Both the position numbers and the translations under genes were made by a program. The notes under the pieces were generated by a model, which ran no database searches, was not told the origin of the DNA, and saw only the letters and a list, made by a program, of their open reading frames with translations. A stretch of 64,000 nucleotides of DNA from Bos javanicus (Eukaryota; Chordata; Mammalia; Artiodactyla; Bovidae), in the NCBI RefSeq assembly GCF_032452875.1, contig NC_083896.1, positions 3,658,001 through 3,722,000 of the forward strand, given 5' to 3'. Positions within the stretch are counted from its first letter, which is position 1; the number at the start of each line of letters is the position of its first letter. Positions 22,218 through 32,878 of this stretch are shown here, piece by piece.

Positions 22218-22304
22218 CCATAATAGACATTTGTCACATCTGTGATTGCATGAATTGATAGCACTTATATAACATAAAATTTATTTTAATAATCCAACTT
22301 GTGT

Positions 22305-22435
22305 GTTTCCCCCAAGACTGTGAGCTCCTTTAGAGCAAAGTCATATCATATTTAAGCTTGAATCTACAGTGCTGAAAACAAAGATCAACACAGAGTTGAT
22401 GCTCAAAATGCTTTGTTAAGTGAATGATAATTAGC
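22305..22435 (+). mobile_element. L2-like LINE 3' end
   Basis: 'aagactgtgagctcctttagagcaaagtcatatcat' and 'gttgatgctcaaaatgctttgttaagtgaatg' follow the L2 3' end order (actgtaagctccttgagggcag...taggcgctcaataaatgtttgttgaatgaat). Confidence 0.65.
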
Positions 22436-22984
22436 AAGTCATGTAAATGTGTTTTCTGTAAAAATACCTCTGGAAGAATCTTTCATATGGGTCTTGCTTG
22501 GTTAAAGCTCTGTTTAATGATTTTTTTGCTGATCACTACAGATTGTACAGTCCCCAGCGTTTCAATGCCTCAGGCAATTTGAAAAAGTTTCTGTGTGTCA
22601 TTCAGAGCCTGGAAGTCTAAATATTTCCATAACCTTAATGTCTTGCTGCCTTATTAGAAATCAACTCTCATTTATGCTTTTGTGTCATTTTCATACTGTT
22701 TTTTTTTTTTTTCTGATTGATCAAAACAAATCCTAAAAATAAAATATAAACTGACTTTTAGTGAAACCTGTCAGAGATTTGAAAGTGTCTTCAGAAAATA
22801 AATAGAAAGATAACAAAAACTGGAGAGGCTGAGTATGGGAATGGAGCCCAGAGGAAGAACTTTAGATGCCAACGTCATTGTCTAGTTCAGTATGACCACC
22901 TCAATTATCGTCAGGAAAGTGAAAAGAATGTTGATTAGTTTCACAGTTTTTCTTTTTTTTTTTGATTTTGATTTCATTTTATTT
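22436..22984. other. Gene-free stretch, nothing recognised
   Basis: Contains a T run at 22700-22712 and short frames. No family recognised. Confidence 0.4.
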
Positions 22985-23213
22985 TGATGTTGATGGATCA
23001 TTATTTTTTTTTAAATGTAAGGACTATTTTCTTTTGTATTGGGGTATAGCCGATTAACAATGTTGTTCGTGATAGTTTCAGGAGAACAGGGAAGGGACTC
23101 AGCCATACATATGCATGTATCCTTTCTCCCAGAACTCCGCTCCCATGCAAGCTGTCATGTAACACTAAGCAGAGCTTCATGTGCTATATAGTAGGTCCTA
23201 TACAGTTGACTCA
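22985..23213 (-). mobile_element. LINE-1 3' UTR, antisense, strongly truncated
   Basis: Antisense artiodactyl L1 3' end: 'tattggggtatagccgatta', 'gggactcagccatacatatg', 'cttcatgtgctatatagtag'. Only the 3' UTR survives. Confidence 0.85.
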
Positions 23214-23216
23214 GAG

Positions 23217-23360
23217 AGAGTACTTTGCCAACAAATGTCTGTCCAGTTAAGGCCAGGGCCTCTCCAGTGGCCATGCACGGATGCGAGAGCCGGACCGCGA
23301 AGAAAGCCGAGCACCCAAGAATCGATGCTCCTGAACTACGGTGCTGGAGAAGACCCAGTT
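23217..23360 (+). mobile_element. CpG-rich BovB fragment
   Basis: Sense BovB segment encoding the LPTKV...MHGCESRTAKKAEHPRIDAPELRCWRRP region. It differs from the other copies here mainly by having CG where they have TG or CA ('atgcgagagccggaccgcga'). It abuts the antisense L1 3' end with no obvious TSD. Confidence 0.85.
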
Positions 23361-23899
23361 TTTCTAATTTAGGATATATAATCAACACCAGTAGTAACAA
23401 AACAAGTAGAGACAAGGCTACTCTCTGGAGAAATTCATGAACCTGAAGGTATCTAATAAGACAAACATGGACTAATAGTACTTACTGGAAAGAAGACAGT
23501 AAGGCTGGGTAACGTAAGGAATGGATAAACAGAGGGACCTAAGGGGTGAAGAGAGCCATGCCCAATTTGTATTCAAGCTAACAAAGTGTATTCACGTTGC
23601 ATCCAAAAAACATTTTCCAGGCCTTCTTAGTAACATTAGTTAGAATAGTCTTACTATTAAGTTACTTTCAGAGTAACTCCTAGTTTTAAAGAATAGAAAG
23701 AGGTGTTAGGAAGCAGAATCCAAATGAACAGAGCAATTGTGAAGTTTTGTTTGAAGAAATTTAAATTAGAAAAATATTTATATTTACCGAGCAGTTACCA
23801 TATCTGCCATCCTGGTTCTTTTTTTTCTTTTTATTGCAGATCCAGACTCCTCCTACTTGGGGCAGGGGGGTGGGGGTGGGGGGCTGTCTTTAATATTTA
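23361..23899. other. Gene-free stretch with a G-rich run
   Basis: A 104-codon frame at 23703-24017 has no domain and partly crosses the G-rich tract 'ggcaggggggtgggggtggg' at 23861-23884. Nothing else recognised. Confidence 0.4.
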
Positions 23900-25650
23900 T
23901 CAAACTGTTAGTCTCCTAGTGATCAATGTTTTCAGCTTTTGTATATATGAAAAATTCTTAATTTTAAGGTATCTTTTAGGATCTTCTCTGGTTTTAAGTA
24001 ATTTGCCTTTTCTGTAATTTCATATTTTACTTTCTTTGTATTGGTTGATCTTTTTGTATCTATAATTTTAATCAAATTTGACAAATATCTAACTATTATT
24101 TCTTTTCATATTTTTCTATCCAAGTCAATACCAACTCTCTCTCAGACTCTAATTATACATATAATAAGATGGTTGAAGTTGTCTGACAAATAAATTATGT
24201 TCTATTCATTTAGTTTATTCATTCATTTTAATTCTTTTTTTAAATTGTGTTTCCTGTTAGATAATTTTTTATTGCCATATCTTTTCATTCACTCACACTT
24301 GTAACATCTAATCTGCTATTAATCCCATTTAATGCCTTTTTCATCTCAGATATTTTTGTTTGTATTTTCTTGAAGTTCTATTTGGATCTTTTCTTTTTAA
24401 GTATCTTCCATGTCTCAACCTTTCATCTAGCTTCTTAAGCAGATGGAATGCAGTTACAGTGATTATCTTAATACTTTTTTCTACTAGTCATATCACCTGC
24501 CATTTGTTTGGGTTTTGATTGAATTTTTCTCTTATATAAGGGTTGTATTTTCATACCTCTTTGCATACCTGGTAATTTTTTGTTGCTAAATATTGTAAAT
24601 TTTTGGGTGCTTTATAATTTTGCATTCATCAGCTATTCTTGGCTTTTATTTCTGGAATTCCATTTAGTTACTTAGAAACACTTTCATCTTCTTGGGTCTT
24701 GCTTTTTAGTCTTCTAGGGAGAACCAGGGTAACATTCAGTTCAATTCAGTTCATTTGCTCAATCGTGTCTGACTTCTTTGCAACCCCATGAATTGCAGCA
24801 TGCCAGGCCTCCCTGTCCATCAACAACTCCCAGAGTTCACTGAAACTCATGTCCATCAAGTCGGTGATGCCATCCAGCCATCTCATCCTCTGTCATCCCC
24901 TTCTCCTCCTGCCCCCAATCCCTCCCAGCATCAGAGTCTTTTCCAATGAGTCAGCTCTTCGCATGAGGTGGCCAAAGTATTGGAGTTTCAGCTTTAGCAT
25001 CATTCCTTCCAAAGAACACCCAGGACTGATCTCCTTTAGAATGGACTGGTTGGATCTCCTTGTAGTCCAAGGGATTCTCAAAAGTCTTCTCCAACACCAC
25101 AGTTCAAAAGCATCAGTTCTTCGGCACTCAGCTTTCTTCACAGTCCAGCTCTCACATCCATACATGACCACTGGAAAAACCATAGCCTTGACTAGATGGA
25201 CCTTTGTTGGCAACATTAGTTAGGGCTAATTTTGCTCCAGTACTGTGGCAAAATCTTTCTGAGTACTAAACCCAATGTCTCATCAATTATATGATTTTCC
25301 ACTACTGGTGTGATCAGGTACTATTACCAGTCATATGTGAGTGCTGGAAATGGTTTCCTCTAATCTTTCCAAGAGATTCCTTCTTGGGTAGAATCCTCAC
25401 ACAAATGCAGTGATTAGTCCTGAGATGAAGATTCTGCAGATCTCCAAAATTCTCATTCTGCACTGCAGTCTCCTCCCTGATACTCTGCCCTCTCAGCTCT
25501 TGCCTATTTTCTCCTAAACTCAGGGAAACTGACTGCTGGTTCCTGACTCAGGCCTCCAACTGGGTTCTACTTCTCCATGCCATTACTTGGCAACTGTCTC
25601 TAGGTAACAAGTCAAAGCAATCTAGGACTTATCTTCACATATCCTATTTT
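23900..25650. mobile_element. Old L1M-like block split by BovB
   Basis: Long T-rich sequence followed by phrases I associate with old mammalian L1: 'cctctttgcatacctggtaa', 'ttgttgctaaatattgtaaa', 'ttgggtcttgctttttagtc' on the left, and after the BovB 'gagtactaaacccaatgtct', 'gtctcctccctgatactctg' and 'ctgactcaggcctccaactg' on the right. The two sides join smoothly when the BovB is removed. Family and orientation are uncertain. Confidence 0.45.
24737..25211 (-). mobile_element. BovB LINE 3' end
   Basis: Antisense BovB from the 3' tail 'cagttcaattcagttcattt' to the codons for LPTKVHLVKAMVFPVVMYGC (107-codon frame at 24893-25216). A TSD aacatt (24731-24736 and 25212-25217) matches the break in the surrounding old block. 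The frame from MYGCESWTVKKAE to GGRRRRG is uninterrupted. Confidence 0.92.
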
Positions 25651-26037
25651 TCAGAGATCACTGTCCTTTACTTCCATATACTCAATGTCTTAAAATCTGT
25701 TGTTTCACACAGTCTGTCTTGTTTGTTCAGCTATTTCAGGCAGAAATATCCTTGTGAAAAGATTTTAAAATGTCACAATTCTGTGTAATAAAAATATTAA
25801 TATACAGGTTATGTAGAAAAACTCCTACTTGTTATGAGGTTTCTTGCTGTTAAGCAATGTATGTTAACACTGAGGTCAGCATATCCTAAAGTGTAATTTG
25901 TTTCAGTTGCCCCAATCTCAAAATAAACTTGAATTTTCCACCACAATTTCTCCTCTTTCAATTTTCTTTCTAGCACAGGAAAAATTTTATCTTTGCCAGA
26001 CTGGTTCCTAGAGCCTCTGTAATATAAAATTACAATT
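25651..26037. other. Gene-free stretch, nothing recognised
   Basis: No supported feature. Confidence 0.4.
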
Positions 26038-26200
26038 CATTCATTCATTTCTTCAACAATATTTATGAAGTACTCATTTTATGCTAGGCACTGTTCTGGG
26101 TATGTGAAACATACCAACTGAACAAAAGAGAAAACATTCCTGCCTTCACAGAATTTTTATTCAGCAAAGAGAAAATAGCACTACTCTATTAACATAGAAA
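26038..26200 (-). mobile_element. L2-like fragment
   Basis: 'ttcaacaatatttatgaagtactcattttatgctaggcactgttctgggtatgtgaaac...ttcctgccttcacagaatttttattcagc' (split over 26051-26164) follows the familiar L2 motif order (attgagcacctactatgtgccaggcactgttctaggtgctggg...cctgccctcatggagcttacattc). Confidence 0.7.
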
Positions 26201-26497
26201 ATAAGTAAATTTTTTATCATAGAGGAAGAAAATGTGTAGATCAGAGAAAAAAGAAGAAAAGTCAAAAGTGACAGATCAACATGTTTAATAAACAGTTGGA
26301 AAAGAAGGGAGTAAAAGGAATAATTGTCTGGAAAAGGTTGAGAATTTATTGTGAGGGAGGTTCTTTACCTATTCAGGTATATAAACAAGATGTGCAAAAG
26401 AAAACAGAGACTGCTAAGAAGAGTTAGTGGATGTTATAAACTAGAATTACCTGAAATTCTCTCTGAAAGATTAAATATTGAATATTACATTAAATAT

Positions 26498-26618
26498 TAG
26501 AAGGAGATGGATACCCATGCCAGTATTTTTGCCTGGAAAGCTCTATGGACAGAGAAACCTGGCAGGCTACAGTCCATGGAGTCACAAAGAATCAGACAGA
26601 ACTGAGCGACTAACACTT
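26498..26618 (+). mobile_element. Bov-tA SINE, 5'-truncated
   Basis: Sense copy lacking the tRNA-like head: 'gaaggagatggatacccatg', 'ctggcaggctacagtccatg' and tail 'gagcgactaacactttt'. Confidence 0.9.
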
Positions 26619-27111
26619 TTTATGTTCATGATCTTTGAAATATTGGAATAATCTTCCTTGAAAGTTATATTATTTTCAGGAAAATGGAGGGCCCTATTTC
26701 ATGTACAGTATACAAACGTGTTGCCATCATTCTTAACTTTTAAATAGTATGTTTTATTTTTGTTTTATAGATGAGGGAACTAAAGGTCAAAAATTAAAAA
26801 AAAAAAAATCTTGTTCAGCTAGCAAATAATAGCAAGAACTGGAGTCCAAGTTGGCCTGTTTCAAAAATCAATACATATGTTTGTACAAAAACTACTCTAT
26901 AACCTTATTTATGATGTAGCAAAGGTACATTAAAATGGAAGATGTACAAACAAGTGCTTAAATAATGTTTTCATGACCTTTGGTCTGTCTCAGAGAATTA
27001 TCTAGACCACTTCCCTGGCTAAGCATCTCTAAAAAATTTGTTAATTTTATAGTTTAGAACTTTTAGGTGTAAAGTCATAATTTTTAAGAGATTAAGAAAT
27101 AGAGCAGAGGT
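26619..27111. other. Gene-free stretch, nothing recognised
   Basis: The part around 26760-26840 ('agatgagggaactaaaggtc...ttgttcagctagcaaataa') may be a remnant of an antisense MIR, but too little is left to call. Confidence 0.35.
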
Positions 27112-27322
27112 CTGATAACTGTAGCTAATGGTCCAGAAATTAGCCCATCATATGCTTTTGTAAATAAATTTTATAGGAATGCAAGCTTGCTTATTTGTTT
27201 TATTATTGTCTATGACTACTTTCAGTAGACAATGATAAACATGAGAGCTGTAAAAAAGACTCTGTAGGATGAAGCCTAAAATATATACTTTTTTTTTAAA
27301 CAGAAAAATTTGCTTAGCCCTG
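27112..27322. mobile_element. hAT-type nonautonomous DNA transposon remnant
   Basis: Recognisable by 'gcttttgtaaataaattttataggaatgcaagc', 'attattgtctatgactactttcag', 'gatgaagcctaaaatatata' and the end 'aaaaatttgcttagccctg'. These correspond to the common mammalian element that ends in ...aaagtttgccgacccctg. The terminal inverted repeat is visible only at the right end. No transposase. Confidence 0.7.
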
Positions 27323-27437
27323 AATAGAAGATCTTACTTCTGTAAAGTCTTAGTGGTTCTTAAATGTGGGACATCAGATCTGTGCTGATCTTCAAGTCTG
27401 GAAGATTAATTACGTAATTTCCTTACTGCTACATCTT

Positions 27438-28573
27438 TTTATATTAATTTTATTGAAGTATAGTTGATTTACAATGTTGTGTTAGTTTCAGGTATACAGC
27501 AAAGTGATTGTTATACATATACATCTATGCATTATTTTTTGGATTCTTTTCTTTTATAAATTGTCCGAGAACATTGAATAGCGTTCCTTATGATATATAG
27601 TATGATCTTATTGGTTACTATCTTATATATAGTAGTTTTGTATTTTCATCCCTAGTTCCTGATTTACCTTCTCCCCATGTTTCCCCTTTGGTAATCATAA
27701 GTATTGGGCTTCCCAGGTGGCTCAGTGGTAAAGAATCTGTCTGCCAAGCAGGAGATACGAGTTTGATACCTGGGACATGGAGATCCCCTGGAGAAGGAAA
27801 TGACAACCTCCTCCAGTATTCTTGCCTGGGAAATCCCATAGACAGAGGAGCCTGATAGGCCACAGTCCATGGGGTTGCAAAAAGAGTAGGCATGACATAG
27901 TGACTAAACAACAACAACAGCAACCTTAAGTTTGTTTTTGAGATTTTTAAGTTTATTTCTGTTTTATAAATGAGTTCTTTTGTGTCATTTTTTAAACTAG
28001 ACTCCTCATATGAGTTATAGTATATATTTGTATTTCTCTGTCTGACTTACTTCACTTAGTATGATAATCCATAGGTCCATTCCTGTTGCTGCAAATGGCA
28101 TTATTTCATTCTTTTTTATAGCTGAGTAATATTCCATGTATATATGTACCACATCTTCTTTATCCTCTCCTCTGTCAATGGACATCTAGGTTGCCTCCTT
28201 GTCTTTTTTATTGTAAGTAGCACTGCAATAAACATCATGGTGCGTGTTTCTTTTTTGGATTATGGTTTTCTCTGGATATGCCCAGGAGTGGGATTGCTGG
28301 ATCATATGATAGTTCTATTTTCAGCTTTTTAAGGAACTTTCATACCATTCTGTATAGTGGTTATACCAATTTACATTCCACCAATAGTGTAAGAGGGTTT
28401 CATTTTCTCCACACCTCTCCAGCATTTATTGTTTGTGTACATTTTGAAGCTGGCCATTCTGGCTGGTGTGAGGTACTACCACGTTGTACTTTTGATTTTT
28501 ATTTCTGTGATAATTAGTGATGTTAAGAGTCTTTTCATGTGCTTTTGGCCATCTGTATGTCTTCTTTAGCAGT
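27438..28573 (-). mobile_element. LINE-1 3' end with 16-bp TSD, carrying a SINE
   Basis: Antisense L1: 'gaagtatagttgatttacaa' (3' UTR), ORF2 end 'gctgagtaatattccatgta', 'tggatatgcccaggagtggg' and 'ctccacacctctccagcatt', stopping 5' at 'tctgtatgtcttctttagcag'. An exact 16-bp TSD cttactgctacatctt (27422-27437 and 28574-28589) fixes both ends. With the internal SINE removed the insertion is about 0.92 kb. The ORF2 C-terminal frame is broken. Confidence 0.95.
27706..27925 (+). mobile_element. Bov-tA SINE inside L1
   Basis: Sense copy from 'gggcttcccaggtggctcag' through 'gaggagcctgataggccaca' to the tail 'aaacaacaacaacag'. L1 3' UTR sequence resumes at 'taagtttgtttttgag'. The TSD is short and imperfect (taagt on both sides). 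Confidence 0.93.
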
Positions 28574-28589
28574 CTTACTGCTACATCTT

Positions 28590-29095
28590 GAGGAATAAGA
28601 ATTCTTGCAGCCCATCCTCAGAGAGATTATCAGCAGAAAATCCCCTGCAGCGTTCTTTCTTGAGGAAGTATTGCTCAGCCAACTGGCCAGTTGGCACATA
28701 ATCTCCCCTGTCTTAATGATAGAGGTTTGAGAAGGCAGTCAGAGGCCTGCAAGTCTTTCTTACTATTTGTTCCCTAGTTTCTAGTATATCCTTTATTGAA
28801 TGAAGTAACTTTAAGAATGACAATTCCATGGTTTTCAAAATATTTGGAACTGGACTTTTAATAACATCTGAAATTAAAACAAAGAATAGAGTCACTAATC
28901 ATTTTATGTTGCTAATCATTTTATTACCTCATTTAAATAGCACATTCTGGTAAATAAAGAATTTGCATGAATAGCAACATAGAATTTTGTGTTGTGATTT
29001 TGGCATTTTAGAAAATAATACAGACTGGCTGTATGCAAATGTTGATATGTCATTACAGGATTGGGAAATGCTCATTTAAAGAAAATGCCCTTAAA
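28590..29095. other. Gene-free stretch, nothing recognised
   Basis: No supported frame or repeat. Confidence 0.4.
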
Positions 29096-29470
29096 AAAAA
29101 AGTCCATCTATTTTTAAAAACTATTTTTTAAGCTTCCATTTTCAATAAATTTTAGATTTATACAAAAGTGACAGAATAATGCAAAGGTCTTATATTCCCC
29201 CACTCAGCTTTTTCTAATGTGAAGATTTTACATAGCCATCATACAATTATAAAAACTAGTAATTAACATCTGTATAATGCTATTATTAACTTTATAATTC
29301 ATTCTAATTTCACTAATTTTTTTTTAAGCAAAAATCTCTAATAAGAATCTCTTTTTTGTTTCCAGGATCTGATTTTGCATTTAATCCCCTTAAATCTGTG
29401 TCTGGTTTTTCATATCTTTCACGATCTTTACAATCTTGAAGAGTGCTGGTCAATTATGTTGACATATTTG
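29096..29470 (-). mobile_element. Ancient L1M-like 3' UTR fragment
   Basis: 'ttacatagccatcatacaattataaaaactagtaattaacatctgtataatgctattattaac', 'tgtttccaggatctgatttt' and 'gatctttacaatcttgaagagtgctggtc' occur in the order of an old L1M 3' UTR in antisense. Recognition by memory only. Confidence 0.5.
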
Positions 29471-30190
29471 TTTTCTTTTGTAATGATGGAAATCTGAAGT
29501 TCCTCCCCACAGGCAAAGAAATAGCCTGCAGATCTTTGGGGAGTTCAGATAGCAAGTAACTAAGCTCTTTAGCCCACTGGCTATGTCTGGAGGCTCTTCT
29601 CCCAAGCGGATCAAAATGGGAAGAGACAGGAAAGCTGAAGTTCTTGCTAATATTTACTCTGACACATTCTCCAGTATATTAAGATGGTAAGTCAGAAACT
29701 GAGCTATTTTCTACATCTGAGTTTAACATCTCAGTACCTATCTGAATAAAAAGTGAATAACATACACCTAAGCTGAAATGTAATAATTAATCTACTCAGA
29801 AAGCCTTTCTTTCACTTGAAATTAAGTTTAAAATGCATATGAAGATAATATGTTTACTTGTTCAGAGAATGACCCATCTTATTATATTCATAAGTCCCAA
29901 ATAAATGATAAAGTTATATAAACCACTATCCTTTCAAGATTGAGATTTTAAAGATAACAATAATGATGAAGTACAGAGAGGTTTCCTCAAAGTATTGTAA
30001 TCATATTACTATTGAGATAACATTTATTAAAAATAAATAATAGTCATAGAGTTTAAAACATATCAATTAGAGAAAGACTATTTTGTAGAAAAGAGACTAT
30101 TATAAAAATACTTTTAAGGAACTTTCTCCCTTGAGTTAGTAGAGTAAATTATTATCCCATTGTTAACTATCTTTTGAGATAAAGCCTAAA
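29471..30190. other. Gene-free stretch, nothing recognised
   Basis: AT-rich with short frames. No family recognised. Confidence 0.4.
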
Positions 30191-30356
30191 CAATTGAAGG
30201 AGGAAACAGACAGAAGAGGCTCCATCTTGAAAGCTGGACTCCATCTTGGGCCGGGCTGTGGACTTTGAGCTATATGCCCAGTATCTATGGAAACGACATA
30301 CCAATTGGAAAACCAGACCTCCAGGATGGAAGAGCCCCAGGGCTTCTAAAAGCCTC

Positions 30357-30487
30357 TGCTGCTGCTGCTGCTGCTAAGTCGCTTCAGTCATGTCTGACTC
30401 TGTGCGACCCCATAGATGGCAGCCCACCAGGCTCCCCCGTCCCTGGGATTCTCCAGGCAAGAACACTGGAGTGGGTTGCCCCTAAAC
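30357..30487 (-). mobile_element. Bov-A2-type SINE monomer inside the LTR
   Basis: It starts with a (CTG)n tract (30356-30374), then 'gtcgcttcagtcatgtctga' and 'gagtgggttgcc' at its right edge. Imperfect flanking repeats tctaaaag/cctaaaag near 30345 and 30490 suggest the TSD. Confidence 0.88.
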
Positions 30488-30710
30488 ACTCCTAAAAGAA
30501 TACCTTAATTATCTGTGTAACTGAATAGAATCATAAATTCTATTATGCTTATTGGGGTATGACCACAGGCCTATTGATAATTGTCCACTGTTAACTACCT
30601 AGGCTTAAGGCATATGAATCACGGTTAACTTTGATTATATCATTCTTTTCCTTTGTTCAGACTAGTTTCAGGGAATTTGGGGAGGTGAGTTTGGGCACAT
30701 ACACTTAGGG

Positions 30711-30718
30711 TATATAAG
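30711..30718 (+). promoter_or_regulatory. TATA box of the solo LTR
   Basis: tatataag lies about 70 bp upstream of the AATAAA signal, the standard U3/R arrangement of a retroviral LTR. Whether it still drives transcription cannot be told from sequence. Confidence 0.6.
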
Positions 30719-30782
30719 GTTTTCACAAAAACTGGTCAGGATCCTTGGTTAAGAGGAAACTCTGCCTTAGGCCCACTGGTGC

Positions 30783-30788
30783 AATAAA
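30783..30788 (+). terminator. AATAAA polyadenylation signal of the solo LTR
   Basis: AATAAA in 'gtgcaataaactgtgc', followed about 40 bp later by a T/G-rich stretch ('gagtgagtttgtttcc') as in an LTR R/U5 region. Confidence 0.65.
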
Positions 30789-30858
30789 CTGTGCTTCACT
30801 ATCTGCATTGTCCTTCTGAGTGAGTTTGTTTCCCCGGAATGCTTGGCTACAACACAGT

Positions 30859-31189
30859 AATGTTTTCCCTAGCTTAATATAAAATAAATTGTTGCCTGAG
30901 GAAGCCTTTTTGCCTGGTAACAAACACTTTGCATTTTGTGTAATTAATCTTAATCTGTCAGGTGGGCCAAATTTCTTAGCCATTTTCCTACAGGGGAGCT
31001 GTAGGTGAAGAGAGAAACAACAGGATAATGTCACATCTCTCTCATTAATTTGCATTCCAGGTTGTCTGAAGAGAGATGCAGTAGAAAGCATAAAAGAAGT
31101 GTCTTGAAGATAGATTTTGTTATTTTATCCTACCCTCCCCAGTGTTGGTCACAGACAATAAACACATTTCTAAAAAGCTGTTGCCCCAG
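30859..31189. other. Gene-free stretch, nothing recognised
   Basis: A minus-strand frame of 122 codons (30723-31091) straddles the LTR edge; it has no domain and runs across unrelated sequences, so it is taken as chance. Confidence 0.45.
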
Positions 31190-31340
31190 GCAATTGACAA
31201 ATGTGGAACTTTCCCTGCTCTCGTGGCAGCTATAGTCAAGCAGGGGACACAGAATTTAAACCGATATGTTAAAATCTAAAAAAGAGGTGAGCAGTGTGAT
31301 AAAGGAATACATGTTGGTTATGAGGAAAACTAGAGATTTC
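31190..31340. mobile_element. Possible L2 fragment
   Basis: 'ttccctgctctcgtggcagctatagtcaagcaggggacaca' and 'gagcagtgtgataaaggaat' recall the L2 motif (cctgccctcatggagcttacattctagtgggggagaca...). Weak. Confidence 0.4.
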
Positions 31341-32868
31341 ATCTCCAGATGGAATGAAATAGGGAAGGAATGCAAATGTGGTCAGGGGACACGGTGAAAG
31401 AACTCTGTCCTGAGCTCATGCATATGTATTTCTAGAAGAATAAAAATTTACTTATCACCAATGTTTAATTAAGAAGTCAAAATTTGTCAATGTCATGTTG
31501 ACGTGGTTTGAATGAAATGTGATAAAATATTATCTAACGTTCTTTAGTGATCATAGCAGAACAGCCCAAACTTTAAGTTAAATAAAGATTTTGAAAAATC
31601 CCCAAACATCATCTAAGTGAGAACTCAAAAAGATTAAGAAATTTGTGAAAAAGTGAAATATATATTTAAACTATGTTAAAATCTAATTTGTCATGAGAGA
31701 TTTAAGGTGTTAGGGGATTTTTTAAATACTCATTCAGAAAATATTTTTTAAAATAACCAGATTTAAAGCTGAAGGAAACACTGCTAAATATATTTGTGTA
31801 AAACCATTCTACCTAGCACTAATTACTATAGGAGAAAAGTCTAAAATAGAGAGAGAACATGTGCTCCTAGGTGAGCCTGTCATGCTAGCATCTGGAGGCA
31901 AAGAACCAAAAGCCGAAATCTTTAAATATTTTAATGAATTGATGGGCACTTAAATAGGCTCATGAAAACTCATAGTTTCTTCAAGTTGTATGTTCCATGT
32001 AGAGGATATGTTAATAGATTTCCCATAGAAATAAGTAATCTCTGATAGATAAGCTAGCTGGTCTTTATAAACATTTTGTCTATCACTAACATATGTAAGT
32101 TCTTTCAGAGCGATTGGCAAAGGTTTTTCGTCACTTTACCAAAGAGATTCAATCATCTCTATGACAGCAAATCATAAACTTTCTGCCTTTAACTAGTTTC
32201 TCAGTTTCTTGAGAATTTAAGCTTGTACCATACCTGTTTACGAGGTGTTACTAGTAGAAGGAAGATTACAAAACCAACTAACGCAGTTACAGTTTAGCAG
32301 TGCAATTTATAACCCATCTGTCTAAATGAGCCAACTGATATCCAAAAAATGGCTTCAAGGATAACAAAAGCTTGTTTTCTTTTCCAAAACAAAGTTGTGT
32401 TCAATCAAGAAAGGCATTGTGGCTCATTTCCTGAATAAATATTGGAATTCTGTGTCATATAGAATATAGCAGGACCATGTGTAGATTCTTTTGTCTATTT
32501 CCCAGGATTGAAATAATTACTTCAAGGGATATTAAATCAGTTCTTCAGTGACAACAAAAAAAAATTAGTTCACCTAATTATGCTATCTTAACTTCCTAAC
32601 AAGTGCCAGGCGCATATCAGACCTGGGGATAGGAAGAAATTAATATATTAACCTTGTCTAGCAAACACTCTGTTTACTTCATACCTGCAACATGAGAGAC
32701 TAAGTGAAATATTTTGTTAACCCAATTATATAGTGAAGGAAAAGCTATTACATCAATTTCTTAACCTAAAGGTATAGTATCAGATTTTAATGGCATGTTA
32801 TTATCATTTTGTGAAGCATATTGCATGATCTTGATATGCAAAAGTCATGGATAAATATGAATCTATGT
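31341..32868. other. Gene-free stretch, nothing recognised
   Basis: About 1.5 kb of AT-rich DNA with no repeat family that I can identify and no frame worth calling. Confidence 0.45.
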
Positions 32869-32878
32869 AATGATTATA

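Larger units (their letters stand above)
30195..30854 (+). mobile_element. Solo LTR of an endogenous retrovirus (class I-like), carrying a SINE
   Basis: Begins TGAAGGAGG and ends CTACAACA, so it has TG...CA boundaries. Near-identical 4-bp flanks caat (30191-30194) and cagt (30855-30858) are consistent with a class I (gammaretrovirus-like) integration. A TATA box and an AATAAA signal lie in the right order. No gag, pol or env sequence is next to it, so it is a solo LTR produced by LTR-LTR recombination. Without the SINE it is about 530 bp. Specific family not assigned. Confidence 0.75.

Noticed and set aside
23703..24017. 104-codon plus-strand frame
   Set aside because: It crosses a G-rich low-complexity tract and an AT-rich old repeat; no domain.
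30723..31091. 122-codon minus-strand frame, possible gene
   Set aside because: It crosses the boundary of the solo LTR and has no domain.
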